Below, piece after piece: positions 18,849-31,037 of a stretch of 46,045 nucleotides of DNA (position 1 is the stretch's first letter; every line of letters begins with the position of its first letter). Under the pieces are notes generated by a model. The model was given only the letters and a program-made list of their open reading frames with translations. It had not been told where the DNA came from and did no database searches. The position numbers and the translations under genes were made by a program. Location: positions 1-46,045 of the forward strand of contig JAHBUL010000026.1 of NCBI GenBank assembly GCA_019638085.1. The letters are read 5' to 3'. Source of the stretch: Flavobacteriales bacterium. Its GTDB lineage: Bacteria; Bacteroidota; Bacteroidia; Flavobacteriales_F; PHOS-HE28.

Positions 18849-21356
18849 ATGAGATCGAAAGCCTTCGTATTCTTCACCGTTGCAGCCTTTCTTGCTTCTG
18901 CGCAGCAGCCCGGTGCGCCAGCAGCACAAGATCCCGTGAAATGGAACGTTACCAGCGTGCAGCATCAGCCGGGGGTTTGGGACTTGGTTTTCGCAGCTAC
19001 CGCTGATCCCGGTTGGTATGTGTATTCGCAGGAGTACTTCGGCGATGCTGGCCCCATGCCTACCACATTCGCCTTCGACACCTTGCCCACTTTCACCTTG
19101 GAAGGAAAGACCACCGAGGAAGGCAAGCACATGAAGGAGGGTATGGACCCGGTCTTCGAAATGAAGGTGAAGAAGTACGCCGGATCGGTCGTCTTCACGC
19201 AGCGCATCCGCACGGATGCCCCGGATGCCGCCGTTACCGGCCGCTTCGACTTCATGACCTGCAATGACGAGGCCTGCATCTTTCCGGATCCCGTCTACTT
19301 CAGCATTACACCCGCCTCCGGGGGAGTGGCCATGGCCGGGATCCCGTTCACACAGGAAACGGCATCAACAGCGCCTACCGGTCCTGCACAAGGCTTGTTG
19401 GAACCCGTGGAATGGACAGCCTCTGCCACGGATGTGGGTGGTGGAAAATGGCGGATCGACCTGAAGGCCACCATCGACGATCAGTGGGCAGTGTACTCGC
19501 AAGAGGCTTTCGGCGAAGGACCCATCCCCACTCGCATCAACTTCGATACAACCGGTACGGCCGTCCCCTTGGGCACCACCACCGAAAGCGGTCCCGAGAT
19601 GCACGAAGGCATGGATGAGCTTTTCGGTATCGTGGTCCGGAAGTTCAAGAAGGAAGTGACGTACAGCCGTGAGGTGCAGGTCCTGGATCCCGTGGAACCC
19701 ATCCGCGGTAGCATCGACTTCATGGCCTGTGACAACACGCGTTGTGTCTTTCCGGATCCGCTCAAATTCAGCATCATTCCTGCCACAGGAGCCTCCATCA
19801 TTGGCGATACGCCAAGTACCATGGTCGCCACCGGCGAAGGCTGCGATCTGAAGCTCGCCAATGTGGACCTGGATGCACCCGTGCTGCGTGGCGATACCGA
19901 GACCATCGATACCCAAGTACGCAAGGGGGGATCGCTCTGGAACATCTTCTTCCTCGGCTTCATCGGCGGGCTGGTAGCCTTGCTCACCCCGTGCGTGTTC
20001 CCGATGATCCCGCTCACGGTGAGCTTCTTCACCAAAGGCAGCGAGGACAAGGCCAAAGGGTTGCGCAATGCGATCACCTATGGTGGCTTCATTCTCATTA
20101 TTTACCTGCTCTTCAGCATCCCCTTCCACCTGATCGGCTCGGTAAGCCCGGAGATCTTCAACGAGATCAGCACGAACCCGTGGTTGAACGTCTTCTTCTT
20201 CGTGATCTTCATCATTTTCGCCATTTCCTTCTTCGGCTATTTCGAGATCACGCTGCCGGCCAGCTGGGTGAACAAGATGGACAGCAATGCCAGCCGCTTT
20301 GGTGGATGGGTCGGCATCTTCTTCATGGCGCTTACCCTCGCATTGGTCTCGTTCTCCTGCACGGGCCCGATCCTCGGTTCCTTGCTCGCTGGGGCGCTCA
20401 CCGGGGATGGAGGAGCATGGCAGCTCACCGTCGGCATGGGGGCATTCGGCCTGGCACTGGCCTTGCCTTTCGCACTCTTCGCCATGTTCCCCGGCTGGCT
20501 GAATTCCTTGCCTCGTTCAGGCAGTTGGCTCAATAGCGTGAAGGTGGTGCTTGGCTTCGCTGAAGTGGCCTTGGCGTTCAAGTTCCTGAGCAATGCGGAT
20601 CTGGTGAAGGGATGGCAGATCATACCTTACGAAGTCTTCATGGCCGTGTGGGTGATCTGTGCCTTGGGCATCACGCTGTATCTGCTTGGGAAGATCCGCT
20701 TTCCGCATGACAGCCGGTTGACGAAGATCTCGCCGCTACGATGGGGCTTCGCAGCTATCTTCCTCGCCTTCACCATCTATCTTGCCATGGGTTTCCGCGT
20801 GGACAAGACCAATAACACCTTTACCACCATGAAGCTCATGAGTGGCTTGGCACCCCCTGTTGGCTATAGTTGGATCATGCCCAAGGACTGTCCAAGCGGC
20901 TTCGATTGCTACCACGACCTGGATGCTGGCTTCGCCCAAGCAAAGGCCACCGGCAAACCGATCCTGCTTGATTTTACGGGGTATGCGTGCGTGAACTGCC
21001 GCAAGATGGAGGAGCATGTGTGGCCCGTGAAAGGGGTGCATGGGCAGATCGACAAACAATATGTGCTCATCTCCCTTTATGTGGACGACAAGACCGCATT
21101 GCCCGAAGCTGAACAGCGGAACTATACCACCTGTTCCGGCAAGCAAAAGCGGATAGCCACGCATGGCAATAAATGGAGCACCCTGCAAACGGAGACCTTC
21201 ATCAACAACAGCCAACCGTACTATGCGCTGCTCAGTCCGGACGGAGTGCTGTTGACCGATCCCGTGGGTTATACTCCGGATGCAGATGAGTATAGCGCCT
21301 TCCTGCAACGCGGCCTACAGGCCATGCAACAGTTGGACGCCAGGGCGAGTAAGTAG
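18849..21356 (+). CDS. dsbD: Thiol:disulfide interchange protein DsbD with two alpha domains
   Basis: This 835-residue inner-membrane reductase brings electrons from cytosolic thioredoxin to the periplasm. After the signal peptide it has two DsbD-alpha domains, with cysteine pairs Cys138/Cys143 and Cys294/Cys299. The membrane core follows, with LTPCVFPMIPLTVSFF (Cys382) and SFSCTGPILGSLL (Cys504). It ends in a thioredoxin-like domain with CVNC at 714-717. Classical DsbD has one alpha domain, so the tandem copy plus the stand-alone gene upstream make three. A cytochrome c maturation role is possible. Confidence 0.92.
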   Translation: MRSKAFVFFTVAAFLASAQQPGAPAAQDPVKWNVTSVQHQPGVWDLVFAATADPGWYVYSQEYFGDAGPMPTTFAFDTLPTFTLEGKTTEEGKHMKEGMDPVFEMKVKKYAGSVVFTQRIRTDAPDAAVTGRFDFMTCNDEACIFPDPVYFSITPASGGVAMAGIPFTQETASTAPTGPAQGLLEPVEWTASATDVGGGKWRIDLKATIDDQWAVYSQEAFGEGPIPTRINFDTTGTAVPLGTTTESGPEMHEGMDELFGIVVRKFKKEVTYSREVQVLDPVEPIRGSIDFMACDNTRCVFPDPLKFSIIPATGASIIGDTPSTMVATGEGCDLKLANVDLDAPVLRGDTETIDTQVRKGGSLWNIFFLGFIGGLVALLTPCVFPMIPLTVSFFTKGSEDKAKGLRNAITYGGFILIIYLLFSIPFHLIGSVSPEIFNEISTNPWLNVFFFVIFIIFAISFFGYFEITLPASWVNKMDSNASRFGGWVGIFFMALTLALVSFSCTGPILGSLLAGALTGDGGAWQLTVGMGAFGLALALPFALFAMFPGWLNSLPRSGSWLNSVKVVLGFAEVALAFKFLSNADLVKGWQIIPYEVFMAVWVICALGITLYLLGKIRFPHDSRLTKISPLRWGFAAIFLAFTIYLAMGFRVDKTNNTFTTMKLMSGLAPPVGYSWIMPKDCPSGFDCYHDLDAGFAQAKATGKPILLDFTGYACVNCRKMEEHVWPVKGVHGQIDKQYVLISLYVDDKTALPEAEQRNYTTCSGKQKRIATHGNKWSTLQTETFINNSQPYYALLSPDGVLLTDPVGYTPDADEYSAFLQRGLQAMQQLDARASK

Positions 21357-21423
21357 TCGTGGGTCCTGAGTCGGGAGTCGTGGGTAACACCGGACTCCAG
21401 ACTCCCGACCCGAGACTCACGAC
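21356..21423. terminator. Long hairpin after dsbD built of stuttered GAGTCG words
   Basis: Two 30-base arms (21356-21385 and 21394-21423) pair with a few mismatches around an eight-base loop. The left arm starts within the last codons of dsbD. The arms are made of GTCGTGGGTC and GGGAGTCG words. It could terminate or stabilise the dsbD message; gmhA starts 42 bases later. Confidence 0.55.
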
Positions 21424-21464
21424 TGTCAATTATTCCTCCCCATCTTCGCGGTCACCCCACACCG

Positions 21465-22040
21465 ATGGCGAACGAACGCATTGAAGGTCATTTTTCAGAG
21501 GCGGCTTCCGTCCTGGAACGATTCCGCTCCGATAGCAAGAACCTCACTGCCATCCGGCAGGCGGGTGATCTGATGCTGGACGCATTGCGAAGTGGAGGCA
21601 AATTGATCAGTTGCGGCAACGGGGGAAGCATGTGCGATGCGATGCACTTTGCTGAAGAACTCACCGGGAAATTCCGCGATGACCGTGCACCGATCGCGGC
21701 GATCAGCATCAGCGATCCCAGCCATATTACCTGCGTAGGGAACGACCATGGATTTGAGCAGGTATTCGCACGTTTCGTGCAAGCGCATGGCCGAATGGGC
21801 GATGTGTTGCTCGCCATCAGTACCAGTGGCAATAGTCCGAACGTGTTGCGGGCCGCGGAAGTGGCAAAGGCACAAGGCGTGAAGGTGGTGGGCCTTACCG
21901 GCAAGGACGGTGGTAAACTGGCCCCGCTCTGCGACGTGGAGATCCGCGTACCGCATCAAGGCTACGCCGATCGCGTGCAAGAGGTACACATCAAGGTGAT
22001 CCATGCATTGATCGATCATATCGAACGAGCCTTGGGTTAA
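21465..22040 (+). CDS. gmhA: D-sedoheptulose-7-phosphate isomerase
   Basis: This 191-residue SIS-domain enzyme makes D-glycero-D-manno-heptose 7-phosphate, the first step to the heptose of lipopolysaccharide core. The pattern ISCGNGGSMCDAMHFAEEL at about residues 45-63, then FRDDRAPIAAI, GRMGDVLLAISTSGNSPNVL and VHIKVIHALIDHIE, is typical. The length is normal. It sits between the dsbD hairpin and the YifB gene, with no other heptose genes nearby. A CATCTTCG element 17 bases before the start is a weak promoter candidate. Confidence 0.93.
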   Translation: MANERIEGHFSEAASVLERFRSDSKNLTAIRQAGDLMLDALRSGGKLISCGNGGSMCDAMHFAEELTGKFRDDRAPIAAISISDPSHITCVGNDHGFEQVFARFVQAHGRMGDVLLAISTSGNSPNVLRAAEVAKAQGVKVVGLTGKDGGKLAPLCDVEIRVPHQGYADRVQEVHIKVIHALIDHIERALG

Positions 22041-22065
22041 TGGATAGGTCAAAATTCACCTCCCG

Positions 22066-23604
22066 ATGCTTGTAAAGAACTTCGGCTGCGCGGTCTTTGG
22101 GGTGGATGCCACCATCATCACGGTGGAAACGAACATCGTATCCGGCGGACTTTTCTTTATGGTCGGCCTGCCGGATAATGCGGTGAAGGAGAGCCACCAG
22201 CGCGTGAGCGCGGCCATTAAGAACATCGGCTTTCACATGCCCCGTGGGCGAGAGATCACCATCAACCTCGCTCCTGCGGATATTCGCAAGGAAGGAACCG
22301 CCTATGACCTGCCGATCGCGCTCGGAATTCTTGGAGCGAGCGGACAATTGGATGCCTCCCGGTTCAGCGATCTGGTGGTGATGGGGGAGCTTTCGCTGGA
22401 TGGCGAGGTGCGACCGATCAAGGGAGCGCTGCCCATCGCCTTGGAGGCCAAGAAGCAAGGATTTCAAGGAGTGATCGTTCCGTTGGCCAATGCGAGAGAG
22501 GCTGCCATCGTACAAGGCATCGACGTGATCGGTGTGGAGCATTTGAGCCAAGTAATGGACCTGATGGAAGGTCGCGGTGATCTGGAACCCACGCGCGTTG
22601 ACATTTCTGCAGAGTTCGATGCACACAGCAGCAGCTACATCGATGACCTCAGCGATGTGAAGGGACAGGAGAACATCAAGCGCGCGTTCGAGATCGCTGC
22701 GGCCGGAGGACACAACGTCCTTCTGATCGGCCCGCCCGGCGCCGGGAAGACGATGATCGCCAAGCGGCTGCCCACCATACTGCCACCGCTGAACATCGAC
22801 GAAGCGCTGGAGACCACCAAGATCCACAGCGTGGCCGGTAAGCTGCACCAGAATGATGCGCTCTTGAGCACCCGCCCGTTCCGCTCGCCGCACCACACCA
22901 TCAGCGATGTGGCGCTCGTGGGCGGCGGTTCCTACCCCCAGCCGGGCGAGATCAGCATGGCACACAACGGGGTTTTATTCCTGGATGAATTACCGGAATT
23001 CAAGCGGACGGTATTGGAGGTGATGCGTCAACCGCTGGAGGATCGCGTGGTCACCATCAGCCGGGCAAAGTTCACCGTGGAATATCCCGCAAGTTTCATG
23101 TTGGTGGCTGCGATGAATCCCTGCCCATGCGGCTTCCACAACCATCCTGAACGCGAGTGCGTCTGCGCTCCCGGAGTGGTACAGAAGTACTTGAACAAGA
23201 TCAGCGGGCCGCTACTGGACCGCATCGACATCCACATCGAGGTGACGCCGGTGGCGTTCACGGAATTGGCCAGTGAACGCCAGACCGAAAAGAGCGAGTC
23301 GGTACGGGAGCGTGTTGTGCAGGCACGCAAGGTTCAGGAGCAGCGCTACCGAGGCACGAAAATGCATAGCAATGCACAGATCTCCACCCAGCAGTTGCGC
23401 AAGTATTGTCGCGTGGATGCAACCGGACAAGCGCTTCTGCAGAAGGCCATGGAACGCCTCGGCCTCAGCGCTCGAGCCTATGATCGCATCCTGAAGGTGG
23501 CGCGCACCATCGCGGATCTTGCCGGGAGCAACGACATCCGTACCGAACACCTCGCTGAGGCGATCCAGTACCGGAGCTTGGACCGTGAGGGCTGGGCGAG
23601 TTGA
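22066..23604 (+). CDS. YifB/ComM family Mg-chelatase-like AAA+ ATPase
   Basis: This 512-residue protein has an N-terminal Lon-like domain (about residues 1-165; INLAPADIRKEG, YDLPIALGIL), a central AAA+ domain with Walker A GPPGAGKT at 222-229 and FLDELPEF as Walker B, and the C-terminal Mg-chelatase-type region. The cysteine cluster CPCGFHNHPERECVC is characteristic of the family. ComM is a helicase that extends branch migration during natural transformation, and orthologues are often called YifB. Magnesium chelation is unlikely because no tetrapyrrole genes are nearby. It follows gmhA by 25 bases. Confidence 0.9.
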   Translation: MLVKNFGCAVFGVDATIITVETNIVSGGLFFMVGLPDNAVKESHQRVSAAIKNIGFHMPRGREITINLAPADIRKEGTAYDLPIALGILGASGQLDASRFSDLVVMGELSLDGEVRPIKGALPIALEAKKQGFQGVIVPLANAREAAIVQGIDVIGVEHLSQVMDLMEGRGDLEPTRVDISAEFDAHSSSYIDDLSDVKGQENIKRAFEIAAAGGHNVLLIGPPGAGKTMIAKRLPTILPPLNIDEALETTKIHSVAGKLHQNDALLSTRPFRSPHHTISDVALVGGGSYPQPGEISMAHNGVLFLDELPEFKRTVLEVMRQPLEDRVVTISRAKFTVEYPASFMLVAAMNPCPCGFHNHPERECVCAPGVVQKYLNKISGPLLDRIDIHIEVTPVAFTELASERQTEKSESVRERVVQARKVQEQRYRGTKMHSNAQISTQQLRKYCRVDATGQALLQKAMERLGLSARAYDRILKVARTIADLAGSNDIRTEHLAEAIQYRSLDREGWAS

Positions 23605-23795
23605 AACAGGGCAGCCGGGAAATCCAGCTGGCGTTCCGATCTTAACTCATGAACGTGAGGGTTTTGTCCGGACCATGGAATGGTGGGGCCCGCTAGAGGG
23701 AGGCGTTGGTGCAGGATCGGTACATGTATGGCTTGAACGGGATTGAAACCTCAGGCTCTCCTGCCACGTATCAATGCCCAAGAACTCCCTATACC

Positions 23796-24467
23796 GTGAA
23801 AAACCTGATGTCATTCCTGCTCACAACAGTCCTGCTGATCGGTCTGGTCGCAAATCCAACCCTTGCACAGCGATCATACTTGGACGCTGTATTGGAACCC
23901 TCTTCGAAAGGAAAGGCGGCCTACTATCTGGAACCCGGAGGCAACGATGGTACGGGGGGCTACTTGGCACAGATCTATAGCTTGGACGGTGTCTTGAAAG
24001 CAAAAGGGCGTTATGCGGATGAGCAATACCTCATTCCTGACGGTCACTTTGTCTTCTATTATCCCAATGGGAAAGTAGAGAGTGCAGGAGCCTACCAGAA
24101 AGGGCGGAAGAACGGAGTATGGGTGCGGAACGATAAATGGGGAAGAGAGCTTGCCGAGAAGGTGTATGATGCAGCTCCTTTGAAGAACCTCGTCTACACC
24201 TTGGCCCAAACGATGCCACAGTATCCGGGTGGTGATAAAGCGATGGTGAAGTACATCAAGGAGAAAGTAGGAAAAACCCACGGGAACGTGATGGCCAGCT
24301 TCATCGTGGAAAAGGATGGGCAACTCTCGGACCTACAGGTGGTGGGTGCGGAGGACCCACAGGTCGCGGAACAGATCGCGACGGTCATCAGCTCTGCCCC
24401 ACGCTGGGAAGCAGGCGTACAGGACGGTCAACCGGTACGCGTACAAATGCGAGTGCCCTTGAAATAA
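23796..24467 (+). CDS. Exported protein with a TonB C-terminal-like domain
   Basis: This 223-residue protein begins at a GTG with a signal peptide (MSFLLTTVLLIGLVANPTLA). A middle segment (DGHFVFYYPNGKVESAGAY, GRKNGVWVRND) resembles MORN/YwqK-type repeats. The C-terminal 90 residues (MPQYPGGDKAMVKYIKEKV, then NVMASFIVEKDGQLSDLQVV) match the TonB C-terminal fold. Unlike true TonB it has no membrane anchor plus proline-rich spacer, so it is likely a periplasmic or outer-membrane-associated protein of unknown role. It stands alone between YifB and a strong terminator. The alternative start at 23706 would spoil the signal peptide. Confidence 0.75.
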   Translation: MKNLMSFLLTTVLLIGLVANPTLAQRSYLDAVLEPSSKGKAAYYLEPGGNDGTGGYLAQIYSLDGVLKAKGRYADEQYLIPDGHFVFYYPNGKVESAGAYQKGRKNGVWVRNDKWGRELAEKVYDAAPLKNLVYTLAQTMPQYPGGDKAMVKYIKEKVGKTHGNVMASFIVEKDGQLSDLQVVGAEDPQVAEQIATVISSAPRWEAGVQDGQPVRVQMRVPLK

Positions 24468-24484
24468 GAACCAAACGACATTCC

Positions 24485-24530
24485 CCCAATAGCAGAACGC
24501 CTCGGTCATCCGAGGCGTTCTGCTATTGGG
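24485..24530. terminator. Perfect 21-bp bidirectional hairpin
   Basis: Arms at 24485-24505 and 24510-24530 are perfectly complementary over 21 bases around the loop TCAT. The hairpin sits between the convergent TonB-domain gene and secA and is well placed to stop transcription from both sides, although T runs are short (TTTC on the plus side). Confidence 0.8.
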
Positions 24531-24546
24531 TTTCACTGGGAAGGGA

Positions 24547-27915
<3,369 letters not shown>

Positions 27916-28021
27916 GTAGGGCGGGGACGTAGATGGTGCGGAGTGATGGAACTTCTGAATACCGGTAAGGAGTAACCCTTCTTCGGTGGGGAGACCCAAG
28001 GTCCGCGAATTGGAAAGGATG

Positions 28022-28029
28022 CAAAGTTA
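28022..28029 (-). promoter_or_regulatory. -7 element for secA
   Basis: On the minus strand it reads TAACTTTG, preceded by a TTG about 17 bases upstream, which suits the Bacteroidota -33/-7 arrangement. The predicted leader of about 100 bases is the longest in the window and could carry regulation. Confidence 0.6.
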
Positions 28030-28247
28030 ACGGGTATCGAGCCTTTCAACCCCCGTGCCGTTCAAGCGGCTGTGCCGGATCGTCAGGGAGCAACACTCAT
28101 CGGGCCGGATGGATCCTGCCCCCCGAGTGCTCAATTGCTCATCAGAAACCGTATCCCTCAGGACTGGAACACGCGTTGCATGTCCAACGCTTTATCGTTC
28201 AACCGCTCAACACCCGCACGATTTCGGGCGAGCGTTCCAGCACCACG

Positions 28248-28275
28248 AAAAAGCCCCGCCAAATGGGCAGGGCTT
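28248..28275 (-). terminator. Rho-independent terminator of the small acidic gene
   Basis: On the minus strand AAGCCCTGCCC pairs with GGCGGGGCTT around a short loop, and the stem runs into TTTTT. It lies 20 bases after the stop of the gene at 28296-28517. Confidence 0.75.
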
Positions 28276-28295
28276 CGGTTTCCCGGATCGTCCGG

Positions 28296-28517
28296 TCAGT
28301 ATTCGTCCTCGTTGAAGAAGAAGTCCTCCTTGCTCGGATAATCCGGCCAGATGTCCTCGATGGTCTCAAAGACCTCTTCATCGTCCTCGATGCCTTGCAG
28401 GTTCTCCACCACTTCCAGAGGAGCACCGGTACGCATGGCGAAATCGATCAGCTCGTCCTTAGTGGCGGGCCAAGGGGCATCTTCCAAATAGGATGCTAGT
28501 TCAAGTGTCCAGTACAT
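28296..28517 (-). CDS. Small acidic DUF2795-like protein
   Basis: This 73-residue protein begins MYWTLELASYLEDAPWPATKDELIDFA and ends in a strongly acidic tail (EDDEEVFETIEDIWPDYPSKEDFFFNEDEY region). The front half fits the pattern of DUF2795 proteins, which are small and widespread in Bacteroidota and of unknown function. It has its own promoter (TATATTTG, 28554-28561) and its own terminator, so it is a single-gene transcript and is probably well expressed. The upstream extension of the frame to 28586 runs through the promoter and is not coding. Confidence 0.75.
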   Translation of the reverse strand: MYWTLELASYLEDAPWPATKDELIDFAMRTGAPLEVVENLQGIEDDEEVFETIEDIWPDYPSKEDFFFNEDEY

Positions 28518-28553
28518 GTCTGCCCGCGTTAGACGGTTTTTTGAAATTGGCCG

Positions 28554-28561
28554 CAAATATA
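28554..28561 (-). promoter_or_regulatory. -7 element for the small acidic gene
   Basis: It reads TATATTTG on the minus strand, a perfect TAnnTTTG, 36 bases before the start at 28517. Confidence 0.6.
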
Positions 28562-28646
28562 GCCGGATAGGGATACCCTGCTCCATCGGCTGGAAGAGTG
28601 GGGTCCGGAAGTAGGAAATACCGTTGTTCGAATTGCTTTCATCTGT

Positions 28647-29198
28647 TCATCCACGGGGCTTCCAAGGGGTTTCAGGAATGTTCATCCGCCAACCGGTCCA
28701 GCGAGCCAGCATGAAAAGCAGGTCGCTCAGGCGGTTGAGGTAGCGCACGGCGATCTCCGGCACGGCCTCGTCAGCTGCCAATCGGATGGCCAAGCGTTCC
28801 GCTCGGCGACAAACCGTGCGACAGATGTGGGCTTGGGAAATAGTCGGATGGCCGCCGGGAAGAATGAAGTTGCGCATGGCCGGAAGGTCGGCATCCATGG
28901 TGTCCATGGCTTGTTCCAGGCCGGCAACGTCCGCATCGATCACTTGTGGCACCTTGAATTTGTCGATCGTCGCAGCATCACCAGCGGACAGTGTGGAACC
29001 CAGATCGAAGAGCTTTACTTGTATGTCTGTGAGCAGTTCGGCGTTGTGGCCCTCCAGCAGGTCACGCAGCATGCCGATGTTGCTGTTCAGCTCATCGATG
29101 GTGCCATAGGTCTCTATCCGTAGGCTGTCCTTCGCCACACGTTTCCCGCTGAGCAAGGAGGTTTGACCGGCATCCCCGGTACGGGTATAGATCTTCAT
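28647..29198 (-). CDS. Cob(I)yrinic acid a,c-diamide adenosyltransferase, PduO type
   Basis: This 183-residue trimeric enzyme transfers adenosyl from ATP to cob(I)alamin to make coenzyme B12. The PduO-type signatures are present: TRTGDAGQTSLLSG at residues 5-18, YGTIDELNSNIG, FILPGGHPTISQAHICRTVCRRAER and RYLNRLSDLLFMLAR. The start at 29198 gives MKIYTRTGD, the usual N-terminus. A TACCTTCG element ends only five bases upstream, so the message is probably leaderless. No other cobalamin genes are nearby; it may serve an adenosylcobalamin enzyme elsewhere. Confidence 0.93.
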   Translation of the reverse strand: MKIYTRTGDAGQTSLLSGKRVAKDSLRIETYGTIDELNSNIGMLRDLLEGHNAELLTDIQVKLFDLGSTLSAGDAATIDKFKVPQVIDADVAGLEQAMDTMDADLPAMRNFILPGGHPTISQAHICRTVCRRAERLAIRLAADEAVPEIAVRYLNRLSDLLFMLARWTGWRMNIPETPWKPRG

Positions 29199-29203
29199 TT
29201 CCG

Positions 29204-29211
29204 CGAAGGTA
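29204..29211 (-). promoter_or_regulatory. -7 element for the adenosyltransferase
   Basis: It reads TACCTTCG on the minus strand and ends five bases before the ATG, matching the pattern before the methyltransferase at 30184. Confidence 0.5.
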
Positions 29212-29395
29212 GCTTTTCGTGGCTGGTGATCGGAGGAACTTTTTTTCATCAGTCGCCTGCCAGTTGAAAGATGAAACTGGAAGACTGAAAGTTGGAACGC
29301 ATGCAACGGAGTTTTGACTCCGGCAATGCCCGCCAGCCTGCCCCGGACTTGAGTGGTGTCTCCAGCCACCGATCACCGATAACCACTTACCGATC

Positions 29396-30184
29396 TCAGT
29401 ACCTCAACACAAAGTCCTCGCGTTGCTGTTCTTTCCGGATGAAGACGATGCCGAAGTGGTACAGATCAATGGTAACCGTGACCCGAGGATGGGCCTTGAT
29501 GGCTGCCCAAGCCCGTTCCATGTCTTCGCTCCAATGGATGTCGTCAAGAACAAATACGGTGTCGTTGTGGGCCTTTACCAGGCAACGTTCGAAATAGTCC
29601 AGTGTAGGCGCAGCAGCATGGTGTCCGTCCAAAAAGGCGAGGTCCAAGGAATCCATGCTGTCCAACACCAGTGGTAGCTGATCACTGAAGGAGCCCACAT
29701 ACGGAATGATGTTCCCTGTTTTCCGCGTATTGAAATTCTCCTGCGCGATGGTCGCGATGGCCGGGCAGCCCTCAATGGTGTGGACCCGTGCCTCGGGGAC
29801 GGAACGCGCCAAGTACAGTGTGGTGATGCCCAGGCTGGTGCCCAGTTCCAGCACGTTCCGTGGGTTGAAATAGTGTGTGATCCGGGCCAGCTGTTCCGCT
29901 TGTCGGCGAGGTTTCAGCGCCGTGCGTGCGATGTCCCGAACACGCCGCTCGCTGTGGTTGGTGCTTCGGGATCCAGCACCCAGATCCGTCACCGTGATGG
30001 TGCGGAGATCCCTCAAGAGCGCACTCCGCAGTCGCTCCGTTTCAGCATGCCCTTCAAGAGGAGTGCGCTTCCGTAGCACATCCACCACCAGCTTGAATAC
30101 GAAGGGCGAATGCACATCATGTCGGTTGCCTGCTTTACGCAAATGCCGGAGATAGGCCCGGGCCGGATGGGAGAGGAGCGCCAT
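29396..30184 (-). CDS. Class I SAM-dependent methyltransferase
   Basis: This 262-residue protein has a Rossmann methyltransferase core: VLELGTSLGITTLYLA (motif I) at residues 111-126, then VHTIEGCPAIATIAQENF and LAFLDGHHAAAPTLDYF, as in the Methyltransf_24 family. The substrate is unknown; O-methylation of small molecules or sugars is common in this group. It lies downstream of the carotenoid operon on the same strand but has its own TACCTTCG element six bases before the ATG, so co-transcription is uncertain. The frame extends upstream to 30286 but those residues are not homologous. Confidence 0.8.
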   Translation of the reverse strand: MALLSHPARAYLRHLRKAGNRHDVHSPFVFKLVVDVLRKRTPLEGHAETERLRSALLRDLRTITVTDLGAGSRSTNHSERRVRDIARTALKPRRQAEQLARITHYFNPRNVLELGTSLGITTLYLARSVPEARVHTIEGCPAIATIAQENFNTRKTGNIIPYVGSFSDQLPLVLDSMDSLDLAFLDGHHAAAPTLDYFERCLVKAHNDTVFVLDDIHWSEDMERAWAAIKAHPRVTVTIDLYHFGIVFIRKEQQREDFVLRY

Positions 30185-30190
30185 GCCGGG

Positions 30191-30198
30191 CGAAGGTA
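30191..30198 (-). promoter_or_regulatory. -7 element for the methyltransferase
   Basis: It reads TACCTTCG on the minus strand, six bases before the ATG at 30184. The gap to the lycopene cyclase stop (30199-30289) is AT-richer with stuttered GAAACT words. Confidence 0.5.
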
Positions 30199-30289
30199 TT
30201 GGAGCCTCTTGGGAAGAGGAAAGCTGAAACATGAAACTAAAAACTGGAAAGCATTCGTCGATGTTGCCGTTCCGATCATCAGCCACAGA

Positions 30290-30985
30290 TCACTTAACAA
30301 GCGCCCTGCGCTTCGCGAGCCGTGCTTCATACACGGTCAATACCACCAGGAACATCAGGAGCCCATAAAACACATCTTCCACCGGTATAGTGGCAATGCG
30401 GACATCGAGGTTCCGGGCATGGTTGTACCACACCACGGGTTCATCCAGCATACTACCAGTGAGTAGCCCGTTCACAAGGAGGAATGGGAACAAGAGGATC
30501 AAATATGCGAAGTAGGCCCGGCCCAGCCACGCCGGTTTTACCCAGAGCTGTAACATCAGTAGCCAAAGTGCCAAGCCGCCGAATGCGCTGGTGCTATATG
30601 CCTTGCCGGGAAAGAAGACGATGAGGAGCATCGAAACGATGATCAGTGTCCAGGTGATCTTGCTCGAGGCCTTCCCGAAATGATCCTTCACGCCCAATGC
30701 GCGGAAACAGTGATAGGTATAGACACAAGCGTAGGGGATGCAAATGAAGAAGAGCCATTCCTCAAGCGGTAGGCCCAGCAGGCTGATGCCGACGAGATGG
30801 CCGGTGTTGAAACCCCAGATGCCGAGGTGCGTGAACCACACATCCCATGGGATGAAGAGCAACATCATGAGCGCAATGCCCGGCCACAGTGCATGCCACG
30901 TGCGATCGAACCGCAGCCGTGGGTGGAAGCTGAAGATGAACGGGATGATCAACGCGCCGAGGTCGATCCAGAGGTAGGTGGACAT
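30290..30985 (-). CDS. Lycopene beta-cyclase, fused CrtYc-CrtYd type
   Basis: This 231-residue membrane protein cyclises lycopene to beta-carotene. It has about six or seven helices and carries both heterodimer halves in one chain. The conserved acidic motifs are PLEEW at residues 73-77 (CrtYc-like half) and PVED at 201-204 (CrtYd-like half), with WDVWFTHLGIWGFN before the first. This type is unrelated to the FAD-dependent CrtY. It is the last gene of the carotenoid operon, 52 bases after crtZ. Confidence 0.88.
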   Translation of the reverse strand: MSTYLWIDLGALIIPFIFSFHPRLRFDRTWHALWPGIALMMLLFIPWDVWFTHLGIWGFNTGHLVGISLLGLPLEEWLFFICIPYACVYTYHCFRALGVKDHFGKASSKITWTLIIVSMLLIVFFPGKAYSTSAFGGLALWLLMLQLWVKPAWLGRAYFAYLILLFPFLLVNGLLTGSMLDEPVVWYNHARNLDVRIATIPVEDVFYGLLMFLVVLTVYEARLAKRRALVK

Positions 30986-31037
30986 CAGTTCCTTTCAAGG
31001 AGCAAGTTGCACGTGGTTCATCGGCGAATTTGGTAGT

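Larger units (their letters stand above)
27916..28295. other. Non-coding gap between secA and the small acidic gene
   Basis: This 380-base stretch holds the secA leader and promoter (28022-28029) and the terminator of the next minus-strand gene (28248-28275). The remaining bases, about 28030-28247, contain only short frames without family features, and I see no gene in them. Confidence 0.5.

Noticed and set aside
22066..23604. Magnesium chelatase for chlorophyll synthesis
   Set aside because: The Lon-like N-terminus and YifB/ComM cysteine cluster, and the absence of bch/chl genes, point to a ComM-type ATPase.
23739..23749. GGGATTGAAAC, like the 3' end of many CRISPR repeats
   Set aside because: It occurs once only, without spacer-repeat periodicity or cas genes.
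28055..28341. Two plus-strand short frames in the secA upstream gap
   Set aside because: They run through a terminator and into the antisense of the small acidic gene, have no motif and no promoter.
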